A stretch of DNA of 64,000 nucleotides from Syntrophobacter fumaroxidans MPOB (GTDB lineage Bacteria > Desulfobacterota > Syntrophobacteria > Syntrophobacterales > Syntrophobacteraceae), in contig NC_008554.1 in assembly GCF_000014965.1 (NCBI RefSeq), positions 4,824,001 through 4,888,000 of the forward strand. The letters run 5' to 3'. Each line of letters begins with the position of its first letter. Position 1 is the stretch's first letter. The notes beneath the pieces were generated by a model that saw nothing but the letters and a program-made list of their open reading frames with translations, did not search any database and was not told where the DNA came from. Position numbers and translations under genes: made by a program. Positions 49,381 through 58,335 of the stretch are shown piece by piece.

Positions 49381-51744
49381 GTGAAGAACTCCCTGCAAGC
49401 GAATATCGGCCCGCGGGGCGTGGAGGCTCCGGTGGATGAGGCGGAGTCCGGGGAAGGCCGCCGCCGGGTGCTCGTGCGGATACGCGGCATCGTCCAGGGC
49501 GTCGGGTTTCGTCCGTTCATTTATCAGCTGGCCACGATGCACCGGTTGGGTGGCTGGGTGTGCAACCAGTCGGACGGCGTGGAAATCGAGGCGGCGGGAC
49601 GATCCGGTGACGTCGAGGCATTCCTGGACGACGTGCCGAGGAAGGCGCCGCCCCTTGCCCGAATTGTCGAAATGGATGTTTCCGAGCGCTCCTATGCCCC
49701 CATGGAGCCTTTCCGGATCGTGAAGAGCCGGTCGCTCGACGTTCGCGCCACCTTGATCGCGCCCGACGTGTGCACTTGCGGCGACTGCCTGCGCGAGCTG
49801 CTCGATCCGGGAGACCGCCGTTTCCGTTACCCCTTCATCAACTGTACCAATTGCGGACCGCGCTACACGATCATCAAGGACATCCCCTACGACCGCGACA
49901 AGACCACCATGGCCCGGTTTCCCATGTGCCCCGCCTGCGCGAAGGAGTACGAGGATCCGACGGACCGGCGATTTCACGCCCAGCCCAATGCCTGCCCGGA
50001 ATGCGGACCTCAGGTGTGGCTCGAGACGACCGCAGGCGAGCGGCTCGGAGAACGCGAAGCCGCCGTCGCCGAGGCGATCCGCCGCCTCGGGGAGGGGGCC
50101 ATTCTTGCAGTGAAAGGCCTGGGCGGGTTCCACCTCGCCGTGGACGCAGGGAACGAGGCGGCCGTGAGTCGTCTCAGGGGGCGCAAGATCCGGGAGGACA
50201 AACCCTTCGCGGTCATGTTTCCGGATTTGGAGACCGTGGAATCCACCTGTCGCCTGAGCGATCGCGAGGCGGGACTGCTCGGGAGCCCGCAGCGGCCCAT
50301 TGTGCTCCTGGAGCGACGCCGGGATGCGGGGCGGGGAGACATCGCCGACAGCGTCGCTCCGCACAACCGCTGCCTGGGGGCTTTCCTGCCGTACACCCCG
50401 CTGCACTTCCTGCTCTTTGACGGGGCTCCCTACCGGGCCCTGGTCATGACCAGCGGCAACCAGAGCGACGAGCCCATCGTGATGACCAACGAAGATGCGC
50501 GCGAACGGCTCAGGGGCATCGCCGACCTGTTGCTGCTCCATGATCGGGACATCTACATGCGCTGCGACGATTCGGTCACCCGGGTGCTCGACGGGGCGCC
50601 GCGGCCCATGAGAAGGGCTCGAGGCTACGTGCCCGTGCCCGTCTTCCTGCGCGACCCCGTGCCCTGCGTACTGGGCGTGGGAGCCGAGCTCAAGAACACC
50701 GTGTGTCTCACCCGCGGACGGGAAGCATTTCTGAGCCAGCACATCGGCGATCTGGAAAACCTCGAGACTCTGCGATCCTTCGAACACACCATCGCGCACC
50801 TGAAACGCATCCTCGAAGTCGAACCCGAATGCATCGTCCACGACCTGCACCCCGATTATCTCAATACCCAGTGGGCACTGAGACAGACCGGCGTGCGTCT
50901 CCTGGCCGTTCAGCATCACCATGCCCATATCGCCTCCGTGATGGCCGAACGGCGCCTGGACGGCCCGGCGATCGGGCTGGCGCTGGACGGGACGGGCTTC
51001 GGCACCGACGGCACGGTCTGGGGCGGCGAGATCCTGCGCGTGGAAGGCACGGGTTTCGAACGACCGGCCCATTTCCACCGGGTGCCCATGCCCGGCGGGA
51101 GCAAGGCCATCAAGGAGCCCTGGCGGATGGCGTTGAGCTACCTGCGCTGTCTCGATCCTCATCCGGAAGAGGCTTTCCGGGATTTCACCAACCGATGGCC
51201 TGCCCGGAGCGTTAGTGTGCTGCTGCAGATGCTCGAGCGCGGGGTCAATTCTCCCCTGACGTCCTCCTGCGGACGCCTCTTCGATGCCGTGTCGGCGTTG
51301 GTCGGAGTCCGCGATGCGGTGAACTATGAAGGTCAGGCCGCAATCGAGTTCGAACAGTGCATGGAGCCCGATTCGGGAGCCTACGAAGGCGAATTGAGGC
51401 GCGAAGGGGAAGACTGGATCATCGATCCTCTGCCCATGGTCCTCCGGGTGATTGCGGATGTGCGGGCCCGCGTCCCGCGCGGCAAAATCTCGGCCCGCTT
51501 CCACAACGGCCTGGTGGAGCTTCTCGCCGATGCCGCGGCGAAAGTCTGCGCGGGAACGGGGCTTCAGCGCGTGGTGTTGAGCGGGGGCGTTTTCCAGAAC
51601 ATATACCTCCTGGAACACCTCGAGAAGAAACTGGGGCGGTTGGGACTGGAAGTGTACGGTCACGTGGAGGTGCCGGCCAACGACGCGTGCATCGCCCTCG
51701 GGCAGGCCCATATCGGAGCGCAACGGCTGATGTGTGGGCGCTGA
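49381..51744 (+). CDS. hypF: Carbamoyltransferase HypF
   Basis: 787 residues from the GTG at 49381. Order: acylphosphatase domain (VRIRGIVQGVGFRPFIYQLA), two zinc fingers (CTCGDC-x18-C and CPMCPAC..C), YrdC-like domain (ILAVKGLGGFHLAVDA), and the Kae1-like carbamoyltransferase domain (QHHHAHIASVMAE, VVLSGGVFQN). Makes the thiocarboxamide on HypE that becomes the cyanide ligands of the Ni-Fe centre. Normal length. Six bases after hypB, no strong ribosome site. Confidence 0.95.
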   Translation: MKNSLQANIGPRGVEAPVDEAESGEGRRRVLVRIRGIVQGVGFRPFIYQLATMHRLGGWVCNQSDGVEIEAAGRSGDVEAFLDDVPRKAPPLARIVEMDVSERSYAPMEPFRIVKSRSLDVRATLIAPDVCTCGDCLRELLDPGDRRFRYPFINCTNCGPRYTIIKDIPYDRDKTTMARFPMCPACAKEYEDPTDRRFHAQPNACPECGPQVWLETTAGERLGEREAAVAEAIRRLGEGAILAVKGLGGFHLAVDAGNEAAVSRLRGRKIREDKPFAVMFPDLETVESTCRLSDREAGLLGSPQRPIVLLERRRDAGRGDIADSVAPHNRCLGAFLPYTPLHFLLFDGAPYRALVMTSGNQSDEPIVMTNEDARERLRGIADLLLLHDRDIYMRCDDSVTRVLDGAPRPMRRARGYVPVPVFLRDPVPCVLGVGAELKNTVCLTRGREAFLSQHIGDLENLETLRSFEHTIAHLKRILEVEPECIVHDLHPDYLNTQWALRQTGVRLLAVQHHHAHIASVMAERRLDGPAIGLALDGTGFGTDGTVWGGEILRVEGTGFERPAHFHRVPMPGGSKAIKEPWRMALSYLRCLDPHPEEAFRDFTNRWPARSVSVLLQMLERGVNSPLTSSCGRLFDAVSALVGVRDAVNYEGQAAIEFEQCMEPDSGAYEGELRREGEDWIIDPLPMVLRVIADVRARVPRGKISARFHNGLVELLADAAAKVCAGTGLQRVVLSGGVFQNIYLLEHLEKKLGRLGLEVYGHVEVPANDACIALGQAHIGAQRLMCGR

Positions 51745-52100
51745 AGACGTAGCGCCGTGGCGTGAGACAAAGTGTTCTTTGTTTCGATCACGCAACGCCG
51801 CGAGAGGGTGAGAGCCGGTTTTTTGCCGGTGATAAAAGGCGTCGGGAGGGAGCTCAAGCCTTGTATTTTTCTCACGCAACGCCGCAACGGCGCAACGAAA
51901 GCGTTGCCGTTGGGTGAAAACGCCGGATGGCGGCTGTGCTCCAAACACTGTCGCTCTCGGGACCCGGCCTGCCCGATGGAGGTTCGGTCGGTTTCCTGAT
52001 AGTCCGGCCATGGGATTTCAAGCCATTGCCAATGCCGGAAAAAGCGGGTTATCATTTTCTTCGTCGGCGGTCATGAGCCGCAAACCGGGAGCATTATGGA
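51745..52100. other. Gap where hypC would be expected, with short repeats
   Basis: About 355 bases with no hypC (no M-C-L-A-I-P start in any frame). CACGCAACGCCGC occurs twice (at about 51789 and 51873), and the reverse GCGGCG/GGCGTGAG sequences also lie here, along with a hairpin GAGAGCCGG, TTTTTT, GCCGGTG. It looks like a small repeat element. Confidence 0.5.
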
Positions 52101-53183
52101 ATGAAATACCTCGATGAATACAGAGACCCCGAACTGGCCAGGACCCTTATCGAATCCCTGCGCAGGAGGCGTTTCGATCGGGACGCCCGGCTGATGGAAA
52201 TCTGCGGAACACACACCGTGGCCATATTTCGCTCGGGTTTGAGGCAATTGCTCCCGGCGCGCATCCAACTTATCAGCGGACCGGGCTGTCCGGTTTGCGT
52301 CACGGCCAACGAGGACATCGACCGGAGCGTCTGGCTGGCGCAGCAACCGGGGGTGACCATCACCACGTTCGGGGACCTGCTCCGGGTTCCCGGTTCCTCC
52401 TCGTCATTGCACGTGGAGCGCAGCAAGGGCGCGGATGTACGGATCGTTTACGGCAGCCTCGACGCAGTCCGGATTGCCCGGGAGCATCCGGATCGCCAGG
52501 TGGTGTTCGTCGGGATCGGTTTCGAGACGACGGCCCCGACGGTGGCCGCGGCCGTCCGAACGGCCGCGGCGCAGGGTTTGGAGAATTTTTCGGTCTTTTC
52601 GGCTCACAAGCTTCTGCCTCCTGCCATGAGAGCGCTCCTGGAAGCCGAAGATCTTAAGATCAACGGCTTCATCTGCCCCGGGCACGTCAGCACGGTGATC
52701 GGGGCCTGCGCCTACCAGGAAGTGGTGGACAACTATCGTATTCCCTGTGTGGTCACGGGTTTTGAGCCGCTCGACCTCCTCCAGGGGATCGGCATGCTGG
52801 TCGAACAGATCGAGAGCGGTAAGGCGGAGGTGGCGAACCAGTACCGGCGCGCGGTCAGCTGGGAGGGAAACGTTGCGGCGAGGCGCCTGATCGATGAAAT
52901 ATTCGAACCGGTGGACTGCACCTGGCGCGGTCTGGGAGTGATTCCGCGCAGCGGCCTCAGGATCCGTGAGCGGTGGCGGGAGTTCGATGCGGGCTCGCGT
53001 TTTTCAATGCCCGCGATCCAGGTCCGTGAACACGCCGGATGCCGTTGCGGCGAGGTGTTGCGGGGGGTGATGACGCCGCCGGAATGCGGCCTCTTTCGAA
53101 AGGTGTGCACTCCCCAGGACCCCAAGGGACCATGCATGGTTTCCAGCGAAGGAACGTGCGGGGCCTATTACCGGTTCTCTTGA
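52101..53183 (+). CDS. hypD: Hydrogenase maturation protein HypD
   Basis: 360 residues. Conserved blocks LMEICGTHTVAIFRSGLRQLLP, SGPGCPVCVT, GFETTAPTVA, SAHKLLPPAM, CPGHVSTVIG and the C-terminal Fe-S ligands (AGCRCGEVLRG, PECGLF, GPCMVSSEGTC). HypD with HypC is the scaffold for the Fe(CN)2CO unit. HypC is not in this operon. Slightly longer gap (357 bp) to hypF. Confidence 0.95.
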   Translation: MKYLDEYRDPELARTLIESLRRRRFDRDARLMEICGTHTVAIFRSGLRQLLPARIQLISGPGCPVCVTANEDIDRSVWLAQQPGVTITTFGDLLRVPGSSSSLHVERSKGADVRIVYGSLDAVRIAREHPDRQVVFVGIGFETTAPTVAAAVRTAAAQGLENFSVFSAHKLLPPAMRALLEAEDLKINGFICPGHVSTVIGACAYQEVVDNYRIPCVVTGFEPLDLLQGIGMLVEQIESGKAEVANQYRRAVSWEGNVAARRLIDEIFEPVDCTWRGLGVIPRSGLRIRERWREFDAGSRFSMPAIQVREHAGCRCGEVLRGVMTPPECGLFRKVCTPQDPKGPCMVSSEGTCGAYYRFS

Positions 53184-53327
53184 TGCGCTGCCGTCCCGGC
53201 GGCCCGCGGGAGGAAAGGGTCGGGCTTCGGACGAACGAGGGGAAAATAACGGCGGCGATCGGCGGTTGGATGGCGGAGTGCAGGACGTTCGGCCGGGGCC
53301 GGACAGTTGACGGGGGGCGGGTGACAC

Positions 53328-54338
53328 ATGCAGGCGAAAACGATCCAATTGGACCAGGGGAGCGGCGGGCGCGCCACACACGAACTAGTGGGAGAGCTTT
53401 TCATAAGGGCGTTCCGCAACGATTTCCTGCTCGAGCTGAACGACAGCGCGCTGGTCAACGTTGAAAACGGCAGAATCGCTCTCACGACGGATTCCTACGT
53501 TGTGGATCCCATAGTGTTTCCCGGCGGCAACATCGGCAGTCTCGCCGTTCACGGCACGGTCAACGACCTTTGCATGCGTGGAGCGAAGCCGCTTTATCTC
53601 ACCGTGGGATTCATACTGGAGGAGGGGCTTTCCATCGAGACGCTGGAACAGGTGGTGGAGGCCATGTCGTGCGCCGCGCGCGAGGCCGGGGTCCTGATCG
53701 TCGCCGGAGACACCAAGGTGGTGCCCAGGGGTAAGGCGGACAAGGTGTTCATCAACACGTCCGGAATCGGGGTCGTGCCCGCCGGGATCCAGGTGGCCGG
53801 CCAGAACGCCCGGGCCGGAGACGCCGTTTTGATCAACGGCTCCATCGGAGACCACGGGATGGCCGTGCTCTGCAAAAGGGAGGGGCTCGCGTTTGAAAAC
53901 GAAATCCGGAGCGATTCGGCGTCGTTGAATGGCCTCGTCTGGAAAATGCTCGATGCCTTCCCTGGAATTCACGTGCTGCGGGATCCGACTCGCGGCGGAG
54001 TGGCCACGACTCTGAATGAAATTGCCGCCCAGTCGGATGTGGGCGTCCGTCTTTTCGAGGAGGCTCTGCCGATTCGTGAAGACGTTGCCGGCGCCTGTGA
54101 AATCCTGGGCCTCGATCCCCTCTACGTGGCCAATGAAGGCAAAGTGCTGGCGATCGTGCCGCCCGAGGGGGCGGAAACGGCGCTTGCCGCAATGAGGGAG
54201 CATCCTCTGGGAAAGGATGCGCGGCGCATCGGGGAGGTGGTGGCCGACGATCCGGGAAGGGTGTTCATGCGTACCCGCATCGGCGGTCACCGGCTGGTTG
54301 ACATGCTGCGCGGCGAGCAGCTTCCCAGGATATGTTAG
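53328..54338 (+). CDS. hypE: Hydrogenase maturation protein HypE
   Basis: 336 residues. GSGGRATHELV, TTDSYVVDPIVFPGGNIG, VAGDTKVVPRG, RDPTRGGVATTLNEIA, and the C-terminal PRIC, whose last Cys is carbamoylated by HypF and turned to thiocyanate. ATP-dependent dehydration. GGGGCGGGTGA before the ATG. Starts 144 bp after hypD. Confidence 0.95.
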   Translation: MQAKTIQLDQGSGGRATHELVGELFIRAFRNDFLLELNDSALVNVENGRIALTTDSYVVDPIVFPGGNIGSLAVHGTVNDLCMRGAKPLYLTVGFILEEGLSIETLEQVVEAMSCAAREAGVLIVAGDTKVVPRGKADKVFINTSGIGVVPAGIQVAGQNARAGDAVLINGSIGDHGMAVLCKREGLAFENEIRSDSASLNGLVWKMLDAFPGIHVLRDPTRGGVATTLNEIAAQSDVGVRLFEEALPIREDVAGACEILGLDPLYVANEGKVLAIVPPEGAETALAAMREHPLGKDARRIGEVVADDPGRVFMRTRIGGHRLVDMLRGEQLPRIC

Positions 54339-54382
54339 TCGGTTTGCGTGCCGTCGCGAACAATGATCTGCAGTGCTGAGTC

Positions 54383-55522
54383 ATGATGTTTACCAGGAAA
54401 TCCCGGAAATTCGAGAAGAACGATGCCAGGTGCGCGGTATGCGGCGGCGACATGTCCGGCGTGGGAAGCGGCATCGAAGTGTGCCCCGACTGCGTCCGGA
54501 GGCGCTGGAAGGACTGCCGGCCAAGGCTCGAAGCCATCCATGCGGGTTCGAGGGAGGTGTTCAATCTGCCTCTTCGGGCGCCGGGAGACCCCGGCGGATT
54601 CGCTTGCGATCTGTGCTACCGGCGGTGCCGCATAGGCCGGGAGGATACCGGGTATTGTGGAATACGCAGCGGTTCGAGCGCAAGCATTCACAACGACGGC
54701 CGTACCCATGCCAGGCTCTCTTTCTACTATGATCCCCTGCCCACCAATTGCGTCGCCGACTGGGTTTGTCCCGGCGGAACCGGGGCCGGCTATCCCGAGT
54801 TCGCCAATGACCGTTGCACCGAGGTCGGGTACTACAATCTGGCGGTGTTCTTCGAAGCCTGCAACTTCAACTGCCTCTACTGCCAGAACTGGTCGTTCAA
54901 GAAAACCGCCGGAACGAGGCGGGCGTGGCATTCCGTGAATTCACTGACCGGGGCGGTGACCGACCGGACGAGCTGCATCTGCTTTTTCGGCGGCGATCCC
55001 ACTCCCCAGCTCCCTTATGCCCTCCTGGTTTCTGAAGCGGCTCGCCGGGAGCGCCCCGGGGGTATCCTCAGGATTTGCTGGGAAACCAACGGAAGCATGG
55101 ACCCGTCCTGGCTGGAACCGATGGCGCGGATATCGATGGAGACCGGCGGGTGCGTGAAGGTGGATCTCAAGGCCTGGAACCCCAGGATTCACAGGGCGCT
55201 GTGCGGGTGCGACAATCGACGGGTGCTGGAGAATTTCGCCCGGCTTGCCGAGTGGGTCCCGTTGAGACCCGATCCCCCGTTGCTCATCGCAAGCACGGTT
55301 ATGGTCCCCGGCTACGTGGAAGAAGAAGAGGTCGCCGGCCTCGCATCGTTCATCGCCCGCCTCAATCCCGACATTCCCTACGCACTCCTGGCATTCGCTC
55401 CGCAGTTCTTTATGGAAGACTTTCCCTGCACCTCGCGCGCCCAGGCGGACGCGTGCATGGCTGCCGCCCGACGCGCGGGCCTCAGGCGTGTCAGGCTGGG
55501 GAACGTGCACTTCGTTCACTGA
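54383..55522 (+). CDS. Radical SAM protein, PflA/AmmeMemoRadiSam-like
   Basis: 379 residues. N-terminal zinc-ribbon cysteines (Cys17, Cys20, Cys34, Cys37), a second set (Cys75, Cys78, Cys82, Cys92), then the radical SAM ligands Cys160, Cys164, Cys167 (CNFNCLYC) followed by QNWS and GGDPTPQ. The CxxxCxxCQNW form is that of pyruvate-formate-lyase-activating-enzyme-like proteins. Being 44 bp after hypE it may be cotranscribed with the hyp genes, but a role in maturation is not known. No glycyl radical enzyme is nearby. Confidence 0.85.
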   Translation: MMFTRKSRKFEKNDARCAVCGGDMSGVGSGIEVCPDCVRRRWKDCRPRLEAIHAGSREVFNLPLRAPGDPGGFACDLCYRRCRIGREDTGYCGIRSGSSASIHNDGRTHARLSFYYDPLPTNCVADWVCPGGTGAGYPEFANDRCTEVGYYNLAVFFEACNFNCLYCQNWSFKKTAGTRRAWHSVNSLTGAVTDRTSCICFFGGDPTPQLPYALLVSEAARRERPGGILRICWETNGSMDPSWLEPMARISMETGGCVKVDLKAWNPRIHRALCGCDNRRVLENFARLAEWVPLRPDPPLLIASTVMVPGYVEEEEVAGLASFIARLNPDIPYALLAFAPQFFMEDFPCTSRAQADACMAAARRAGLRRVRLGNVHFVH

Positions 55523-55604
55523 CCGGTGAAAAGAATAATCTCCCGAACGGATTCAAGAGGTTCCCTCAGGAAAGAATAAGACGGGCTCGCCGGACCTCTC
55601 CCGT

Positions 55605-56843
55605 TCACGCGAGCTCGACGCGACGCTCCCTGGCGTTCCATGGGGCGAACCGGGGCAAGAGCAGGATGCCCGGCACGGCACCCAGCATGCTCACGGCGAA
55701 AAACATCGCCCACCCCAGGGACTGGACGATGAATCCGGTGGGGACCCCGGCAAGAACGCGGGTCAAAGCCATGAAACTAGTGAGGAGCGCATACTGGGTC
55801 GCGGTGAACCGCTTGTCGCACAGGCTCATCATGAAGGCCACGAAAGCCGCCGTTCCCATCCCCCCGGTGAGGTTCTCGATCCCGATGGCGGCAACCATGA
55901 GCGGATAGTTCTTTCCCACCAGGGCGAGGGCTGAGAAGGAAAGGTGGGGAATGGCCTGGAGAAAGGCGAAAATCCACAGGGACCGGTTGATGCCGATCTT
56001 GGCGATGATACTGCCCCCGACCAGGGTGCCCAGGATGGTGCTGATCAGGCCGAAGAATTTGTTGACCGTCCCGACGTCGGTTCTGCTGAAGCCGATGTCC
56101 AGCAGGAACGGCGTCGTCAGGGCTCCCGCCATGGCATCCCCGAGCTTGTACAGCATGATGAAGCAAAGCATTTCGACGGCGCCGGAACGCCTGAAATAGG
56201 ACACCAGGGGACCCCACACGGCTTCCTTGAGACTCCGGGGCGGTACGACCGCCTCGGCCGGCTCCGGAGCCACGACGGTGAATGTCGTGCTCAGGAGCAT
56301 AAGAGCCGCCATCAGGGCGTAGACCGTGTGCCACGGGATAAAATCGGAAATGATCAGGGCCAGGGCGCCCGAAATGAGCAACGCGATACGGTATCCGACC
56401 ACCGTCGTGGCGGCGCCGGCTCCCAGTTCCTTTTCGCGCAGGACGTCCGCCCGGTATGCATCGATGACGATGTCCTGGCTGGCGCTGAAGAAAGCGATGC
56501 CCAACGCCAGAAACGCGGTGAGCCACGGGGCGGCGGATGGGGAAGACAGGCCGATGGCGAGTATTCCAAGAGCCAGCAGAACCTGGGTGATCACGATCCA
56601 GCCCCTGCGCCGGCCCATCAGCGGTGGCGTGAATCGGTCCATCAGAGGCGCCCACAACACCTTGACGGTATAGGGCAGGCCCACCAGCGAAAAGATCCCG
56701 ATGACGCGGAGGTCCACCTTCTCCGTGGCCATCCAGGCCTGCAGGGTCGATGCGGTCAGGGCCAGCGGCAGTCCGGAAGAAAACCCCAGGCCCAGAAGGC
56801 TCAGCACCCGCCGGTTCCCGTAGACCTTGACCCAGTCCTTCAT
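55605..56843 (-). CDS. ampG: AmpG-like muropeptide permease (MFS)
   Basis: 412 residues with about 12 membrane helices. AmpG blocks: LGFSSGLPLALTASTLQAWM at the start, YTVKVLWAPLMDR, RRRGWIV, SASQDIVIDAYRADVL and YKLGDAMAGALTTPFLLDIG. AmpG imports anhydro-muropeptides for cell wall recycling. GAGGAATGAGGA precedes the ATG. Alone, convergent with the radical SAM gene. Confidence 0.9.
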   Translation of the reverse strand: MKDWVKVYGNRRVLSLLGLGFSSGLPLALTASTLQAWMATEKVDLRVIGIFSLVGLPYTVKVLWAPLMDRFTPPLMGRRRGWIVITQVLLALGILAIGLSSPSAAPWLTAFLALGIAFFSASQDIVIDAYRADVLREKELGAGAATTVVGYRIALLISGALALIISDFIPWHTVYALMAALMLLSTTFTVVAPEPAEAVVPPRSLKEAVWGPLVSYFRRSGAVEMLCFIMLYKLGDAMAGALTTPFLLDIGFSRTDVGTVNKFFGLISTILGTLVGGSIIAKIGINRSLWIFAFLQAIPHLSFSALALVGKNYPLMVAAIGIENLTGGMGTAAFVAFMMSLCDKRFTATQYALLTSFMALTRVLAGVPTGFIVQSLGWAMFFAVSMLGAVPGILLLPRFAPWNARERRVELA

Positions 56844-57206
56844 TCCTCATTCCTCGCCGGAGCTGTTTCTCCGCATTGCGATCGTGCTTCCCGTCCCCGC
56901 TCGAGACGAAGTCCCAACGGCACCGCGGGCCGACGCGATCGAAGATGCCCGCTCTTTCCATCGCCCCGGCTCCCGGCGGTATTCATCCGTGACCGGCGTG
57001 TCGAGATCTTTCGGTTCGGGGCGCCGGGTATCGCACTCTATCGGATATTCATTGGCGTGACAAACAAAAAGGGTTAAAGGATGTGCGGGGGCGAAGGGGC
57101 GGCTTGGCCGGAAGCAATGGCTTTGCAGGGGGAAGGCTGCCGGACGTCGGCGCCCGGGCGCTCTCTCGAAGCCGCCGGAACGGCTGAGCGATCAGGGAAA
57201 CGAGGA
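56844..57206. other. Divergent promoter region, no gene recognised
   Basis: About 360 bases between ampG and the aminomutase gene. The longer frame from 57081 into the aminomutase gene has no ribosome site, and its extra residues are unlike the family. Confidence 0.4.
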
Positions 57207-58289
57207 ATGCGGAAGGTCATGAAGAGTTGCGGAATCATCTCCACTTTGCAGGCATTGAGTCGGGACCCGGGGGCCGACGGCGCGGCCCTCTCCGAGGTGG
57301 TTCGGCGGTATCCCTTTCGCACCAACGAATACTACCAGGGCCTCATTCGGCAAACGGGCGATCCGCTGTGGCGTCAGGTCATGCCCGACGCCATGGAACT
57401 GTCGGATGACGCCGGTCTGCAGGACCCTCTGGCCGAGGAGGCACTCTCACCCGTGCCGAACCTGGTTCACCGCTATCCGAATCGCGTGCTTTGGCTGGTT
57501 TCCCACGAATGCGCGCTTCACTGCCGGTTCTGCACCCGCAAGCGACGGTGGAGCTCGCCGCTCCCCATGACCGGGGAATTGCTGCGCGACGGCCTCAGGT
57601 ACATCCGCGAGAACCCGCAGGTGAACGATGTGCTGCTCTCCGGCGGAGACCCGCTCCTCCTCGATCCATCCAGGCTGGAGACGATCCTTGGGGAGCTGCG
57701 GCACATACCGCACGTCGCCGTTCTGCGCATCGGCACCCGCGTTCCGTGCGCTCTGCCGGAGCGCGTCACGGGCGAGCTTGCGACTATGCTGGCGCGACAT
57801 CACCCGCTGTTTCTGAACATCCACTTCAATCACCCTCGGGAAATCACGGAGGAGTCCCGCAGGGCCTGCGCCCTGCTTGCCGACGCCGGGATTCCTTTGG
57901 GCAGCCAGACCGTGCTCCTGCGTGACGTGAACGACGACGCGCACGTTTTGGGCGAATTGTTCCAGACCCTGCTCGGTCTGCGGGTGCGTCCCTACTATCT
58001 CATGCAAATGGACCTGACGCGGGGGACCGCCCATTTCAGGACCCCCTTGAGCCGCGGGTTGGAGATCGTCGCCCGCTTGCGCAACCGCATCTCGGGCATG
58101 GCCGTGCCGCAGTTGGTGGTCGACCTGCCGGGCGGACTCGGCAAAGTGCCTCTGGTGCCCAACCGCATCGAGCACATTGGCGAAGATCACGTGGTGTTCC
58201 GGAGTTACCAGGGAGCGCCCTGCAGGTATCCCGTCCGGGAAGAGGAAGCCCGGGAGATGAGGGAAGTGCTTGGGATGGTTCGCGTTTGA
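57207..58289 (+). CDS. Lysine 2,3-aminomutase family radical SAM protein
   Basis: 360 residues from the ATG at 57207; an ATG at 57219 is also possible. Radical SAM ligands Cys102, Cys106, Cys109 (CALHCRFC) followed by TRKRRW; LLSGGDPLLL and HFNHPREIT; PLP-binding and substrate region PYYLMQMDL; VDLPGGLGKVPL. This fits KamA/EpmB-like enzymes. Length 360 is nearer to EpmB (about 340), which makes (R)-beta-lysine for elongation factor P, than to KamA (about 415). epmA and efp are not visible here, so specificity is open. Confidence 0.88.
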   Translation: MRKVMKSCGIISTLQALSRDPGADGAALSEVVRRYPFRTNEYYQGLIRQTGDPLWRQVMPDAMELSDDAGLQDPLAEEALSPVPNLVHRYPNRVLWLVSHECALHCRFCTRKRRWSSPLPMTGELLRDGLRYIRENPQVNDVLLSGGDPLLLDPSRLETILGELRHIPHVAVLRIGTRVPCALPERVTGELATMLARHHPLFLNIHFNHPREITEESRRACALLADAGIPLGSQTVLLRDVNDDAHVLGELFQTLLGLRVRPYYLMQMDLTRGTAHFRTPLSRGLEIVARLRNRISGMAVPQLVVDLPGGLGKVPLVPNRIEHIGEDHVVFRSYQGAPCRYPVREEEAREMREVLGMVRV

Positions 58290-58335
58290 GCGCAGAGCCC
58301 GCACCCGTTCAACCCTGGAGGCAAAAGCGCCGCCT

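Noticed and set aside
48814-52011. 1065-codon open frame on the minus strand
   Set aside because: It is the complement of hypB and hypF; the plus-strand genes have all family motifs, and the minus frame is a GC-driven shadow.
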